From: Massilia aquatica
GTDB lineage: Bacteria > Pseudomonadota > Gammaproteobacteria > Burkholderiales > Burkholderiaceae_D
Assembly (NCBI RefSeq): GCF_011682045.1
Contig: NZ_VVIW01000002.1
Coordinates: 124,001 to 188,000 of the forward strand
Length of the DNA: 64,000 nt
Reading direction: 5' to 3'
How positions within the stretch are numbered: the first letter of the stretch is position 1; the number at the start of each line of letters is the position of its first letter. Position numbers and translations under genes: made by a program. Below are positions 53,698 through 62,426 of the stretch, in pieces. Below the pieces are notes generated by a model. The model was not told where the DNA came from. It did not search any database and saw nothing but the letters and a program-made list of their open reading frames with translations.

Positions 53698-56403
53698 TTA
53701 AAAGTTATAAGTCATGCGCAGATTGTACGAGCGCCCGATCGGGTTGGCCGCGCTGCTCAGGTAGCCGAAGGTGTAGCCGCTGTGGTTGGTGACCGGCGGA
53801 TTCTCGTCGAACATATTGGTGATGCCGGCCACGATGCTGATGTTCTTGAAGCCGGTGTAGGTGCCGGTCAGGTTCCACACCGAATACGGCTTGATTTCGC
53901 GGTGGAATTCGGCCGCCACCAGGTTCTGGTCGTCGTAGTGCGAGTTGTAGTTCTGGGTCAGCTGGGCGCTGTAGTCGCCGCGTTTCCAGCTGGTCGACAG
54001 GGTGTGCTTCCAGCGGTAGGTGATGATCGGGAAGCTGCTGGTGGTGCCGTTGCTGGCCAGGCCAAAGCGGCCGACGTTGGACACGAAGCCGCTGTCTTTT
54101 TCCAGCTGGTTGTCGAACTGGGTCAGGTAGGTGCCGTCGAGCTGGAACTTGAACTCGCCGATGTCCATGCGCGGCAGCGCGTAGGTGGCGGTAACGTCGA
54201 TACCGGCGGTTTTCTGGCCGCCCAGGTTCATGGTCACGTTCTTGATGTAGGCCAGGGTGCCGTCGGGATTGCGCACGAACAGGTCCTTGTACTTGGCCGG
54301 GTCCTGGAAGTAGACTTGCTCGGGCAGGTTGGCCAGCATGTCCTTCATGCGGATGTTCCAGTAGTCGAGCGAGACGGTCAGGTTCTTGACCGGCTCGACC
54401 ACCATGCCGAGGGTCCAGCCGCGCGAGGTCTCCGGGGTCAGCTGGTCGTTGCTGCCGGTCTGCTTGGGCAGGTTCACGTTGCACACTTCGGACGATACCG
54501 CGCCGGCCACGGCGGTGCCGCTGCCGGCCACGCCCGGTTTGCCGCCAGGGCACAGGGCCGGATCGTCCCATTTGCCGGAGGTGTTGCCATTGGTGCCAGG
54601 CAGGCGGTAGCCGTAGCGGTCGAACAGGGTCGGCGCGCGGAAGCCCGTATTGGCCGAACCGCGGAACATCAGCGCTTTCGATGGTTCGTAGCGGAAGCTG
54701 GCTTTCGGATTGAAGGTGTTGCCGAAGTCGCTGAAATAATCGTCGCGCGCGGCCAGGTTGACGTTCAGTTGCTTGCTGATCGGAATATCGAGCTCGGCGT
54801 ACAGGGCCGAGACATTGCGCTGGCCGCTGCCGCGCGAGGACGACGCATTGGCGTAGCTCACTTCATTGGTAATCGCCAGACGTTCGTCCTTGGTGGTGTC
54901 GCGGTGGATGTCGATGCCGACCGCCATCGCCAGCGATCCGCCCGGCAGCTGCATCAGGGTGCGGCTGGCGGTGGCGTCGATACCGGCAAAGGTGCTGGTC
55001 GAATTACGGTTCATCTGGCCGTCGACCGAGATCTCGCGCAGGTAGTTCTTGCCGGCTTCATCCTGCATGCCGAACGGGTTGAGCGCGCCGCTGGCCAGGC
55101 CCGCGTTCAGGCCCGGGCCGCTGACGTAACCGGTGTGGTAGTAGTTCTTGCGGTTGCTGTGGCCGTATACCAGGCCGGCCTTGTAGTCCCACTCGCCGAT
55201 CTTGCCTTCGTCCACCAGCGCCAGGCGCTGGTTCAGCTGCACGTCTTCGTTGCTGGCCATGTCCAGATCGGCCACGCTCCAGGTCACGATCAGCGGCTCG
55301 CCTTTCAAACCGGCCACCGCCGGTACGCCGCCGGCGCCGCCCGGATACCATTTGCTGCTCGACGGCACGCGCGCGGTGACGCCCTTGGCGGTGACGCTGT
55401 TGGTTGGATTGCGGGCGGCAATGATGGTCGACTGGCCGCGCATGTAGTCCAGGCTGATGGTGTGGTCGTCCGAGATCTGCCTGGTGCCGCGCGCGTACAA
55501 GGTCAGCTGCTCGGTTTCGTGCAGGGCGGTGCCGTACTCGTTGTTGTCGATGACGCAGGTGTTCTTGGCGCCCTGGATCGAGTAGGGCGCGGCGCAGCCG
55601 GACTTGAAGTACGGGTTGGCGGCGGTCTTGTTGGTGGCGGTGGTGAAGTTGGCCGGGCTGGCATAGCCGCCGGTGCCCAGGGTCTGGGCGCGCCCGATGC
55701 TGGCAAGCAGTTCGGGCGAACTCAGCTCAAAGCGGTCGCGCGCGGCCAGGCGGCTGCGCTGGCGGCCGTCGATGGTGCCGTACAGGTTCCAGCCGTCGGT
55801 GGCGAGGTTGCCCTTGCCGAAGGTGGCCGAGAGGCGCTGCTCGTCGCCGCCGCCCGATTTTTCGGGCTGCACGTACTGGGCGGTGATGGAGCCGCCTTCG
55901 ACGCTGTTCTTGGTGATGAAGTTGACCACGCCGCCGATGGCGTCCGAGCCGTAGATCGAGGAGGCGCCGTCGCGCAGGATTTCGACCCGCAGCAGGGAGC
56001 TCATCGGAATCACGTCGAGGTTGGCGTAGCCGTCGGCGATCGCTTCATTGGCCAGGCGGCGGCCGTTGAGCAGCACCAGGGTGCGGTTCACGCCCAGGCC
56101 GCGCAGGTTGATGTTGGTGCCGGAACCGGCGTTGGACGGGGCCAGCGAGTTCGATTGCGGCAGCGCCATCATCACATCGGCCAGGCTGGTCATGCCGCGC
56201 TTGGTGAATTCCTCGGCTTTGATGGTCGAGACCGGCAAGGCCATCTCGGTGGCAAGGCGCTTGATGCTCGACCCGGTCACTTCGATGCGCTGCATGCCGG
56301 CATCAAGCTGTTGGGCCGCAGCCTGGTTCATCACCGTCAGCACCGCAAGGGTGATGGACGACAATACGAGTGTCGAGTGGATCGAGCTGGTGTGCTTGTT
56401 CAT
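53698..56403 (-). CDS. TonB-dependent outer-membrane receptor
   Basis: A 901-residue receptor with signal peptide (ending MNQAAAQ), a TonB box-like MQRIEVTGSSIKRL, the plug domain (LPVSTIKAEEFTKRGMTSLADVMMALPQ, GTNINLRGLGVNRTLVLLNGRRL, IPMSSLLRVEILRDGASSIYGSDAIGGVVNFITK) and a 22-strand barrel ending in YNLRMTYNF with terminal Phe. As first gene of an operon with pectinases and downstream of a FadR-type regulator, it is a good candidate for oligogalacturonide uptake. The substrate is inferred from context. Confidence 0.92.
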   Translation of the reverse strand: MNKHTSSIHSTLVLSSITLAVLTVMNQAAAQQLDAGMQRIEVTGSSIKRLATEMALPVSTIKAEEFTKRGMTSLADVMMALPQSNSLAPSNAGSGTNINLRGLGVNRTLVLLNGRRLANEAIADGYANLDVIPMSSLLRVEILRDGASSIYGSDAIGGVVNFITKNSVEGGSITAQYVQPEKSGGGDEQRLSATFGKGNLATDGWNLYGTIDGRQRSRLAARDRFELSSPELLASIGRAQTLGTGGYASPANFTTATNKTAANPYFKSGCAAPYSIQGAKNTCVIDNNEYGTALHETEQLTLYARGTRQISDDHTISLDYMRGQSTIIAARNPTNSVTAKGVTARVPSSSKWYPGGAGGVPAVAGLKGEPLIVTWSVADLDMASNEDVQLNQRLALVDEGKIGEWDYKAGLVYGHSNRKNYYHTGYVSGPGLNAGLASGALNPFGMQDEAGKNYLREISVDGQMNRNSTSTFAGIDATASRTLMQLPGGSLAMAVGIDIHRDTTKDERLAITNEVSYANASSSRGSGQRNVSALYAELDIPISKQLNVNLAARDDYFSDFGNTFNPKASFRYEPSKALMFRGSANTGFRAPTLFDRYGYRLPGTNGNTSGKWDDPALCPGGKPGVAGSGTAVAGAVSSEVCNVNLPKQTGSNDQLTPETSRGWTLGMVVEPVKNLTVSLDYWNIRMKDMLANLPEQVYFQDPAKYKDLFVRNPDGTLAYIKNVTMNLGGQKTAGIDVTATYALPRMDIGEFKFQLDGTYLTQFDNQLEKDSGFVSNVGRFGLASNGTTSSFPIITYRWKHTLSTSWKRGDYSAQLTQNYNSHYDDQNLVAAEFHREIKPYSVWNLTGTYTGFKNISIVAGITNMFDENPPVTNHSGYTFGYLSSAANPIGRSYNLRMTYNF

Positions 56404-56465
56404 GTGAGACAGTCTCCTGCGGATTATTGTTTGACATTAAGAGCTTCCGGCAACGGCGCGCAAGC

Positions 56466-56476
56466 TGGTCAGGACA
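56466..56476. promoter_or_regulatory. Possible operator upstream of the TonB receptor
   Basis: TGGTCAGGACA here differs at one position from TGGTCAGGCCA in front of the FadR-type regulator. A TGGTC half-site also occurs at 56526. Both lie in the 200-base gap upstream of the receptor gene, where the pectin operon promoter should be. Nothing else was recognised in that gap. Confidence 0.4.
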
Positions 56477-56603
56477 CCTCGCGTATCCTGTGCCGCGGCG
56501 ACGAGGGCGTGAGCCGGGGTCGACGTGGTCAATAATGGTGTTCACTTCTCTTGTGGTGCGGCGTCTTTGCGCCTGCTGTCCACTGGTCTATCTGGTTCGG
56601 TGC

Positions 56604-57308
56604 TTATCCTCGCGAAAAAGTGCGCGTGACTCTGTCGAGATGGGCGCGCATGGCGGCGTGGGCGGCGGCCGGATCGTGGGCCACGATGGCTTCCAGGATG
56701 CGGCGGTGGTCGAGCAGGGTGGCCTGGCGCAGTTCTTCGGTCTGGAAATGCTCCTTGAGCTTGTGCCAGAGGCGGCCGCGCTGTTTCCACAGGTGGTCGA
56801 CCGCGCCGGCCATGGCGCTGTTGCCGGTAGCGCGCGCGATCGACAGGTGAAACTCGCGGTCGAGCTGTTCGTTGCTGCTGTAATTGTCGTGCTGGCGTTC
56901 CATCTCGGCGACGGCGCTATGGATCGCCTCGATGGCGCTGTCGCTGGCCATGCGGGCGGCGGTGGCGCATACCTCGGCTTCGACCAGGCGCCGCGCGGCC
57001 AGCACTTCGAAGGGGCCGGGGCCGGCTTCCTCAAGCTCGGAGCGGGGCGGCTGGACGCGGCTGACGTAGACGCCCGAGCCGCCGCGCACGTCGACCACGC
57101 CGCGCAGTTCGAGGGCGATCAGGGCTTCGCGCAGGGAAGCGCGGCTGACGGCCAGGCGGCTTGCCATTTCGCGTTCGGGCGGCAAGCGCTGGCCGGCGCC
57201 GATTCCTTCGTCGCGGATCAGCTCCTCGATGCGGCCGGCCACGATGCGGTACAGCCGCGGTTCGTGCGCGAGGGCGTTGTCGGGAGCGGGTGTGACTTTC
57301 TTGAGCAT
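56604..57308 (-). CDS. FadR-subfamily GntR transcriptional regulator
   Basis: A 234-residue regulator; ATG 57308 is preferred, while GTG 57320 would add four residues. The N-terminal winged helix (YRIVAGRIEELIRDEGIGAGQRLPPEREMASRLAVSRASLREALIALELRGVVDVRGGSGVYV) and the C-terminal FCD helices (FEVLAARRLVEAEVCATAARMAS, DREFHLSIARATGNSAMAGAVDHLW, DHRRILEAI..DPAAAHAAMRAHLDRV) with metal-binding Asp and His residues are clear. This subfamily often controls sugar-acid and uronate catabolism. It sits upstream of the pectin operon on the same strand and has two palindromes in its own promoter, so it probably represses itself and the operon until an uronate-derived ligand binds. Confidence 0.88.
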   Translation of the reverse strand: MLKKVTPAPDNALAHEPRLYRIVAGRIEELIRDEGIGAGQRLPPEREMASRLAVSRASLREALIALELRGVVDVRGGSGVYVSRVQPPRSELEEAGPGPFEVLAARRLVEAEVCATAARMASDSAIEAIHSAVAEMERQHDNYSSNEQLDREFHLSIARATGNSAMAGAVDHLWKQRGRLWHKLKEHFQTEELRQATLLDHRRILEAIVAHDPAAAHAAMRAHLDRVTRTFSRG

Positions 57309-57326
57309 GGCGGCCTGCACATCTTT

Positions 57327-57356
57327 TGGTCAGGCCATTCTAAAGTGGTCTGACCA
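57327..57356. promoter_or_regulatory. Two palindromic operators of FadR type
   Basis: TGGTCTGACCA at 57346-57356 is a perfect palindrome around its central T. TGGTCAGGCCA at 57327-57337 is a one-mismatch version, with centres 19 bases apart. The pattern TGGTnnnACCA is typical of FadR-subfamily operators. They lie 19-48 bases upstream of the regulator start codon and fit autoregulation. Confidence 0.65.
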
Positions 57357-57408
57357 ATCGCGCAAGGTGCTCGGGCCAAAATAGTGCGCCGGTGTTCCGT
57401 TCCGGTGC

Positions 57409-58791
57409 TTACTTCGCCAGACGCCGCTGCATGGCGGCCAGGCGCCGTCCCAGCCGCGCCATCAAATTGCTCAACAGATAGCGCAGCGTGGCCAGCGGAT
57501 GCTGCACGCCGTAGCCCTGGCGGCCCAGGTTCTGCGGCATGAAAAAGCGGCTGAAGCGCTGCAGCGCGCCACTGCCGCCGGCCCGGAAGCGGGCGTTGAC
57601 ATGGGTGGTGTTGAAACCATATTCATTGGCGAACAGAAACACCGCGCTGGGCGAGGTCATCGAGATATCCGCCAGTTCGTCGTCGTGCAGCTGGGTGCAG
57701 CCGCGCAGGTAAGAGCCGCGGATGGTCAGGGCGATGTCGGGAATGCGGATGGTGAGCGGCTGGATCAATCCGGCCAGTTCCAGCAGGCAAGGCAGTCCCA
57801 GCAGGTTGGCATTGGCCCCCTTGCGGTACTTTTCGGCGGCGGCGCGCACCTGCGCCGGGGTCGCCGGCGGCTCGGACGGCAGCAGCTCGCATGGCACGCC
57901 GAGCAAGCGTTCCCAATGCTCGACGGCCGCGTCGCTGGCCCAGGCCAGGCTTTCGGCGGTATCCACCCCGAGCGCAATGGTGTCGCGCGGCTGCAGGAAA
58001 CGCAGCGAATCGGTCGCGCGCGACAGGCGCGCCCAGTGCGCCAGGCGCTGCGGCGTGTTCTGGTGGTCGTTCATATAGCAGTTGTCGATGTGCGCAAAGG
58101 ACACGAACGAGGCGAACGGCACCGTGATCCTGGGCGCGAACGCGGCGATCTGCAGCTTGATGCGGTGCAGTTTTTCGGCTGCGGCGGCGCAGCGCAGGTC
58201 GGCCTGGAATGGATTGCCGACCCAGTTGGCGTAACCGAACTGGGTCATCAACACATCGACCCGCTCGCATAGCAGGGCGATGCTGTCCTTGACCAGCTCG
58301 CACTGGGCGGCGCTGGTCAGGGCGCAATCGTTGATGTTGAGCACGTGGCGCCCGCCGGAACTGATCAGGCAGTAGGAGTCGCCATCGGCATGCGGAAACA
58401 CGGTGATGCGCATGTCGCCATCGAGCGCGACCGGGATGCCGGGCGCGCATTCGATCACATCGAAGCCATTGGCGCGCAAAAAGTTGACCACGCGCTTGTC
58501 CTTGGTCTGCTGGAACAGCATGGTTACCTTGCCGGCAAAGTCGCGCTTGAGCCGCTTGACGAAGGGCACCGAAAAATGGTCGGGATGCTCGTGCGAAAAC
58601 CAGATGAAGGTGTTGCGCTTCTGCGCGGCCAGTTCGGCGATCAGGGCCGTGTTGGAGGTGCTCGAATCGAGCAGGCTCCAGCCGTTGTTGAAGACCGCGC
58701 CTTCGACCCAGGGATCGGCCAGCAGCACGGTGTGCTCGTTGGCGATGTGGAAACAGGCGTGGTTGACGAAGGTGAGCAGATTATGGTTCAT
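57409..58791 (-). CDS. Metallo-beta-lactamase-fold protein
   Basis: A 460-residue cytoplasmic protein. The N-terminal 230 residues have the MBL fold: FVNHACFHI, LLADPWVEG, WFSHEHPDHFS with the HxHxDH-like metal site (SHEHPDH, about residues 66-72), FPHADGDSYCLI and HVLNINDCAL. This resembles the MBL part of CMP-N-acetylneuraminate hydroxylase-like proteins, but no Rieske cluster motif is present. The C-terminal half is helical and unassigned. It lies 12 bases after a flavin reductase gene, so the two are probably one operon. A hydrolase or a flavin-fed oxygenase are both possible. Confidence 0.8.
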   Translation of the reverse strand: MNHNLLTFVNHACFHIANEHTVLLADPWVEGAVFNNGWSLLDSSTSNTALIAELAAQKRNTFIWFSHEHPDHFSVPFVKRLKRDFAGKVTMLFQQTKDKRVVNFLRANGFDVIECAPGIPVALDGDMRITVFPHADGDSYCLISSGGRHVLNINDCALTSAAQCELVKDSIALLCERVDVLMTQFGYANWVGNPFQADLRCAAAAEKLHRIKLQIAAFAPRITVPFASFVSFAHIDNCYMNDHQNTPQRLAHWARLSRATDSLRFLQPRDTIALGVDTAESLAWASDAAVEHWERLLGVPCELLPSEPPATPAQVRAAAEKYRKGANANLLGLPCLLELAGLIQPLTIRIPDIALTIRGSYLRGCTQLHDDELADISMTSPSAVFLFANEYGFNTTHVNARFRAGGSGALQRFSRFFMPQNLGRQGYGVQHPLATLRYLLSNLMARLGRRLAAMQRRLAK

Positions 58792-58803
58792 GGCGGCACC
58801 GGG

Positions 58804-59307
58804 TCAGCTGAGAGCGATAAACCGGCCGCGGTGAAAGCCGAGCGCCCGGTGCGGATGGAACTGGCAGCGCTCGACCGCGCCGACGAAAATCACATGGTCG
58901 CCTTCCACATAGCGGCTGCGCGGGCGGCATTCGAAGCAGGCCACGGCGCCGTCCAGCACTGGCTGGCCGTGCGCCGAGGGGGTAAAGCCGACCTGCTCGA
59001 AGCGGTCCTCGGACGGACGCGCGAAGCGCTGCGCCAGCGCGGCCTGGGTGTCGGCCAGCACGTTGATGACGTAGCCCTCGGCTTGTTCGAAGGCGGCCAT
59101 GCTGCCGGCCGTGCGCGCCAGGCTCCACAGCACCAGCGGCGGATCGAGCGAGACCGAACTGAAGGAATTGATGGTCACGCCGGCCAGGCGGCCGTCGGGC
59201 AGGGCGGCGGTGACGATGGTCACGCCGGTGGCGAACTGCGACAGCGCTTTGCGGAAGTAGTGACTGTCGAAATCGGCGGACGGGGCACACGGAGGATGGG
59301 CTTGCAT
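58804..59307 (-). CDS. Flavin reductase (FMN-binding split-barrel)
   Basis: A 167-residue protein of the HpaC/flavin reductase-like group: FRKALSQFATGVTIVTAALPDGRLAGVTINSFSSVSLDPPLVLWSLARTAGSMAAF and the end HRALGFHRGRFIALS. Such enzymes reduce FMN or FAD with NAD(P)H and supply reduced flavin to a partner oxygenase. The only adjacent candidate is the MBL-fold protein encoded 12 bases downstream. No typical flavin monooxygenase gene is in the window. Confidence 0.87.
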   Translation of the reverse strand: MQAHPPCAPSADFDSHYFRKALSQFATGVTIVTAALPDGRLAGVTINSFSSVSLDPPLVLWSLARTAGSMAAFEQAEGYVINVLADTQAALAQRFARPSEDRFEQVGFTPSAHGQPVLDGAVACFECRPRSRYVEGDHVIFVGAVERCQFHPHRALGFHRGRFIALS

Positions 59308-59392
59308 GGCTGGCCTGCGCGGAATGGAGGTTTACCCATACTAAAGGCGGTCGGGTGCGCGGTTTTGATCTCGCACAAGCGGCCTGAACGGC

Positions 59393-60133
59393 TCAGTTGG
59401 GGGGCTGGTAGCTCTCCAGGATGGCCTGCATCCGGCCATTTTTACGCAGCGCAAGCAGCGCGCGGTTCACTTGCGCAAGCAGGACCTTGCCGCCCGGCGC
59501 CAGCGCGCAGTAGGTGTCGAACGGTTCGACGGCCAGCACGGCGCGGCTCAGGCGTGCGCGTTCGGCGTGGGCGCGCCGCTGGTAATCGTAATACAGGGAA
59601 TTGGTGAGCATGTAATCGAAGCGGTGGCGCAGCAGCTTGCGCAGGTTCAGGTCGTCGCTGGCGGCATCGTCGCGCACGAATTGCGGGCCCAGTTCATGAT
59701 CGAGCACAGGGTAGCGGTAGCCGGTGATGGTGCCGGTGCGGGCGCCGGCCAGCTCGCGCAGCTTGCCCAGCGGCGCGGTACCGGTGCGTCCGACAATGAT
59801 CATGTTGTTGGAAAAGACCGTGTCCGACCATTGCCAGCGCTTGCTGTCGAGCCATTCGGGGCGCAGGTCGCACAGCAGGTCGACCGTGCCGTCCGCCAGC
59901 GCGCCCTCGACCCGCTTGCGCGGCAAGGTCAGGTAGCGCGGGCGCGCGTTCAGTTCGCGCGCCAAGGCGTCGCCGACATCCTTGAGCAGGCCGCCGGTGA
60001 GTTCATCGCCGTGAAAGCGGGTCATCGGCATGGCGCTGCCGGTAGAGACGGCAAAGACGAGTTCGGCGCCGCCCGCGGGCAGCGCCAGTGAAATGGAACA
60101 GAGGGACGACAGCAGCAACAAGCCAATCTTCAT
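59393..60133 (-). CDS. Periplasmic solute-binding protein (SBP_bac_3 type)
   Basis: A 246-residue exported protein (MKIGLLLLSSLCSISLALPAGGA signal; a start at 60148 is an alternative). The mature part follows family 3 binding proteins: LKDVGDALARELNARPRYLTLPRKRVEGALADGTVDLLCDLRPEWL, DTVFSNNMIIVGRTG, then LGKLRELAGARTGTITGYRY and the end LALRKNGRMQAILESY. There are no ABC permease or ATPase genes nearby, so it is an orphan that may bind a polar metabolite for signalling or act with a distant transporter. Confidence 0.82.
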   Translation of the reverse strand: MKIGLLLLSSLCSISLALPAGGAELVFAVSTGSAMPMTRFHGDELTGGLLKDVGDALARELNARPRYLTLPRKRVEGALADGTVDLLCDLRPEWLDSKRWQWSDTVFSNNMIIVGRTGTAPLGKLRELAGARTGTITGYRYPVLDHELGPQFVRDDAASDDLNLRKLLRHRFDYMLTNSLYYDYQRRAHAERARLSRAVLAVEPFDTYCALAPGGKVLLAQVNRALLALRKNGRMQAILESYQPPN

Positions 60134-60177
60134 GCCGCCATCATACATTGCCGCCGCTTGGGGCGGGGCACACCGGC

Positions 60178-60396
60178 TTACTGGATCTTGGCGATCGACA
60201 CCTCCGTTGACTTGACAAGGGCGATGACCTCGCTGCCGACCTTCAGGTCCAGGTCCTGGATCGAACGGCTGGTAATGACCGAGGTGACGATGCCATGCGC
60301 GGTTTCGACATCGACTTCCGACACCACCGGGCCGGCGATGATTTCCTTGATCTTGCCCCTGAACTGATTGCGTACATTGATTTCCGAGATAGCCAT
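60178..60396 (-). CDS. Molybdate-binding TOBE-domain protein (molbindin)
   Basis: A 72-residue single TOBE/Mop domain: MAISEINVRNQFRGKIKEIIAGPVVSEVDVETAHGIVTSVITSRSIQDLDLKVGSEVIALVKSTEVSIAK. The SxRNxxxGxV and SxV..T.. SxxxL.L..G..V..LxKSTEV patterns are diagnostic. Such proteins form hexamers that bind molybdate or tungstate in the cytoplasm. It is a lone gene with no Mo transporter in the window. Confidence 0.92.
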   Translation of the reverse strand: MAISEINVRNQFRGKIKEIIAGPVVSEVDVETAHGIVTSVITSRSIQDLDLKVGSEVIALVKSTEVSIAKIQ

Positions 60397-60443
60397 GCTG
60401 TTCCTTTACGTGGGTGAGGAGGGGGTGTTTCAGTAACTCATTT

Positions 60444-61271
60444 TCAGTAACTCATTAACAGGCGCAGCGGTTTGCTGCCGCTGTCGCTGCCGGGACCGGG
60501 GTGGACCGCTTGCGGCGCGCCGCCGGCGAACAGTTTCAGTTCGCCCGGCGCGAAAGCGTGCCATTGCTCCCCGGTGGTCAGGGGCAGGGTGGCGATGACG
60601 ACGATCTGGTCGTCCAGGTGGTTATGCTGGCGAAAATCGATCTGCACGTCGCAATCGACCAGGCTGGCGCTGGCGAACGGATAGGCGCGCACCACGTAGT
60701 GCAGTTGCGTAGAGCAATGCGCCAGCAAAAAGTCGCCATTCGACAAGATGAAATTGAAGCTGCCGTGACGCGCGATCAGCGCCGCCATGGTTTGCACCGC
60801 GGTAAACAAAGCAGCGCGCGACGGCGGCTGCACCGGAAAACGGCGCCGCAGCCCGGCCAGCAGATAGCAAAAAGCGCGCTCGCTGTCGGTTTCGCCGGCC
60901 GGGGCGAAGTGCGGATCGGGCGCCGGCCTGAACGTGCTCAGGTCGCCGTTATGCGCGAACGACCAGGTCGTGCCCCACAGCTCGCGGGTGAATGGATGGC
61001 TGTTCTGCGGCGCCACCTCGCCCTGGGTGGCCTTGCGGATATGCGCCACCACGTTTTTGGCCTTGACCGGATGGTCCTTGAGCGCATGGGCCAGCGGCGA
61101 ATCGATGGACGGACGATGGTCGATGATCAGGCGGCAGCCGGACGGCTCGTGGAAGGCGATGCCCCAGCCGTCGCGATGCACGCCGGTGCGCCCGCCGCGC
61201 TCGCTGAAACCGGCGAAGCTGAAGTTCAGCGCCGCTGGCTTGCTGCTGTTCATTCCGAGTAATTCACACAT
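60444..61271 (-). CDS. Class II glutamine amidotransferase (YafJ-like)
   Basis: A 275-residue enzyme from ATG 61271. MCELLGMNSSKPAALNFSF exposes Cys2 as the N-terminal nucleophile after Met removal. Typical GATase type 4 segments follow: GGRTGVHRDGWGIAF, VVAHIRKATQGEVAPQNSHPFTRELWGTTWSFAHNGDL, and ETDSERAFCYLL. The family hydrolyses glutamine or a gamma-glutamyl compound; the YafJ branch has no firmly assigned substrate. No synthase domain is fused. It stands alone, and the 210-base gap before the next divergent gene shows no clear signals beyond an AG-rich ribosome site. Confidence 0.87.
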   Translation of the reverse strand: MCELLGMNSSKPAALNFSFAGFSERGGRTGVHRDGWGIAFHEPSGCRLIIDHRPSIDSPLAHALKDHPVKAKNVVAHIRKATQGEVAPQNSHPFTRELWGTTWSFAHNGDLSTFRPAPDPHFAPAGETDSERAFCYLLAGLRRRFPVQPPSRAALFTAVQTMAALIARHGSFNFILSNGDFLLAHCSTQLHYVVRAYPFASASLVDCDVQIDFRQHNHLDDQIVVIATLPLTTGEQWHAFAPGELKLFAGGAPQAVHPGPGSDSGSKPLRLLMSY

Positions 61272-61481
61272 GGGCGTCGCATCCTTGTTGCATCTGTTGC
61301 CTCCAGCGTAGTCGCGCCCGGCGCGTCTGCAAACGAATGTTTTCGCGTTTCGATAGACACATTTTGCGCATAAGCACAGTGGGTCGATATACGCCGGCCG
61401 CATATCAATTGGCGAAACGATTCCTTCGCCCTTGAGACCGGCGCGACTAGACTTTCCGCTTTCCCTACAGCGAGAGATGCA

Positions 61482-62291
61482 ATGCCTTTCCCTACCTTGA
61501 ACACCTACCTGGCCCATTTGTCCGACCCGGACCGTCCGGCCAGCAGCGTGTGGCTGGACTCGGCGGGCCGCGCCCAGGGCAAGTATTTCAACTGCACCAT
61601 CACGAGCGCCTTCCAGCCGATCCGCGCGCTCGGCAGCAGCCGCATCGTCGCCTACGAAGGGCTGGCGCGCAGTGCCTCGGCGGGGGATGCCGGCCTGTCG
61701 CTGTGGAAACTGCTCGACCACGCCGCCAGCGACGACGAATCGATCGAGCTCGACCGGCTATGCCGCATGCTGCACGCGATCAACTTCTTCCGCCAGGACG
61801 CGGCCGGGCAGAGCGACCTGTACCTGAACGTGCACGACCGCCTGCTCAGTGCCGTCAGCAGCAATCACGGGCACGCCTTCAAGCGCATCCTGGACGCGCT
61901 GGACTTGCCGGTCGGGCGCATCGTACTGCAACTGCCGGCCACCACGCCGCAGCAGGGATGGCTGCTCAACTACGTGGCCGACAACTACCGGCGCAACGGC
62001 TTCCGGCTGGCGCTGAATGCGGCCTCGGTGGCGCAGGCGCAGGCGATGGTGGCCGAACAGCGGCCGCACGCGATCAAGCTCGACGCGCGCTACCTGTCGG
62101 GCGGCGTCTCGCTCGAAGCGCTGCTGGAAGCGGCGAGGGCGGCGGGCGTGCGGCTGATCTTCAAGCGCGTCGAAAGCGCGCCGGCGCTTGCCTCGCCCGA
62201 GGTCGTGGCCGACCTGCCGCTGTACGCACAAGGCTTCTTCCTCGACCAGCCGCAAGCGGCGCTGGTAAGCGACGCCGCCCTGGCCGCCTGA
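61482..62291 (+). CDS. Degenerate EAL-domain protein
   Basis: A 269-residue cytoplasmic protein. FQPIRALGSSRIVAYEGLAR corresponds to the EAL signature (EGL instead of EAL), and later LYLNVHDRLLS fits the family fold, as does AIKLDARYLSG. However, the DDFGTG stretch of active phosphodiesterases is replaced by LNAASV, and other metal ligands are missing or changed. It is therefore probably not a c-di-GMP hydrolase, and may act as a sensor or binding protein. No GGDEF domain is fused. Confidence 0.8.
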   Translation: MPFPTLNTYLAHLSDPDRPASSVWLDSAGRAQGKYFNCTITSAFQPIRALGSSRIVAYEGLARSASAGDAGLSLWKLLDHAASDDESIELDRLCRMLHAINFFRQDAAGQSDLYLNVHDRLLSAVSSNHGHAFKRILDALDLPVGRIVLQLPATTPQQGWLLNYVADNYRRNGFRLALNAASVAQAQAMVAEQRPHAIKLDARYLSGGVSLEALLEAARAAGVRLIFKRVESAPALASPEVVADLPLYAQGFFLDQPQAALVSDAALAA

Positions 62292-62426
62292 CCCCGGGGG
62301 GGTGTGCACGGCACGCATTATTTCTCAGCCGCAGTGTCTTTTCGCTTAGAATTCGGGGGCTATTAACGAATTTCGGGCAGGGGCAGGTATGGCATCAGCG
62401 GCGGGTTGGCGTAAGAATATAGTCGC

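Noticed and set aside
51796-56535. A 1579-codon open frame on the plus strand opposite the polygalacturonase and TonB receptor genes
   Set aside because: It is the antisense of two well-supported genes. Its product is dominated by His, Arg, Ala, Val, Gly and Gln runs with no domain pattern, as expected when GC-rich codons are read backwards.
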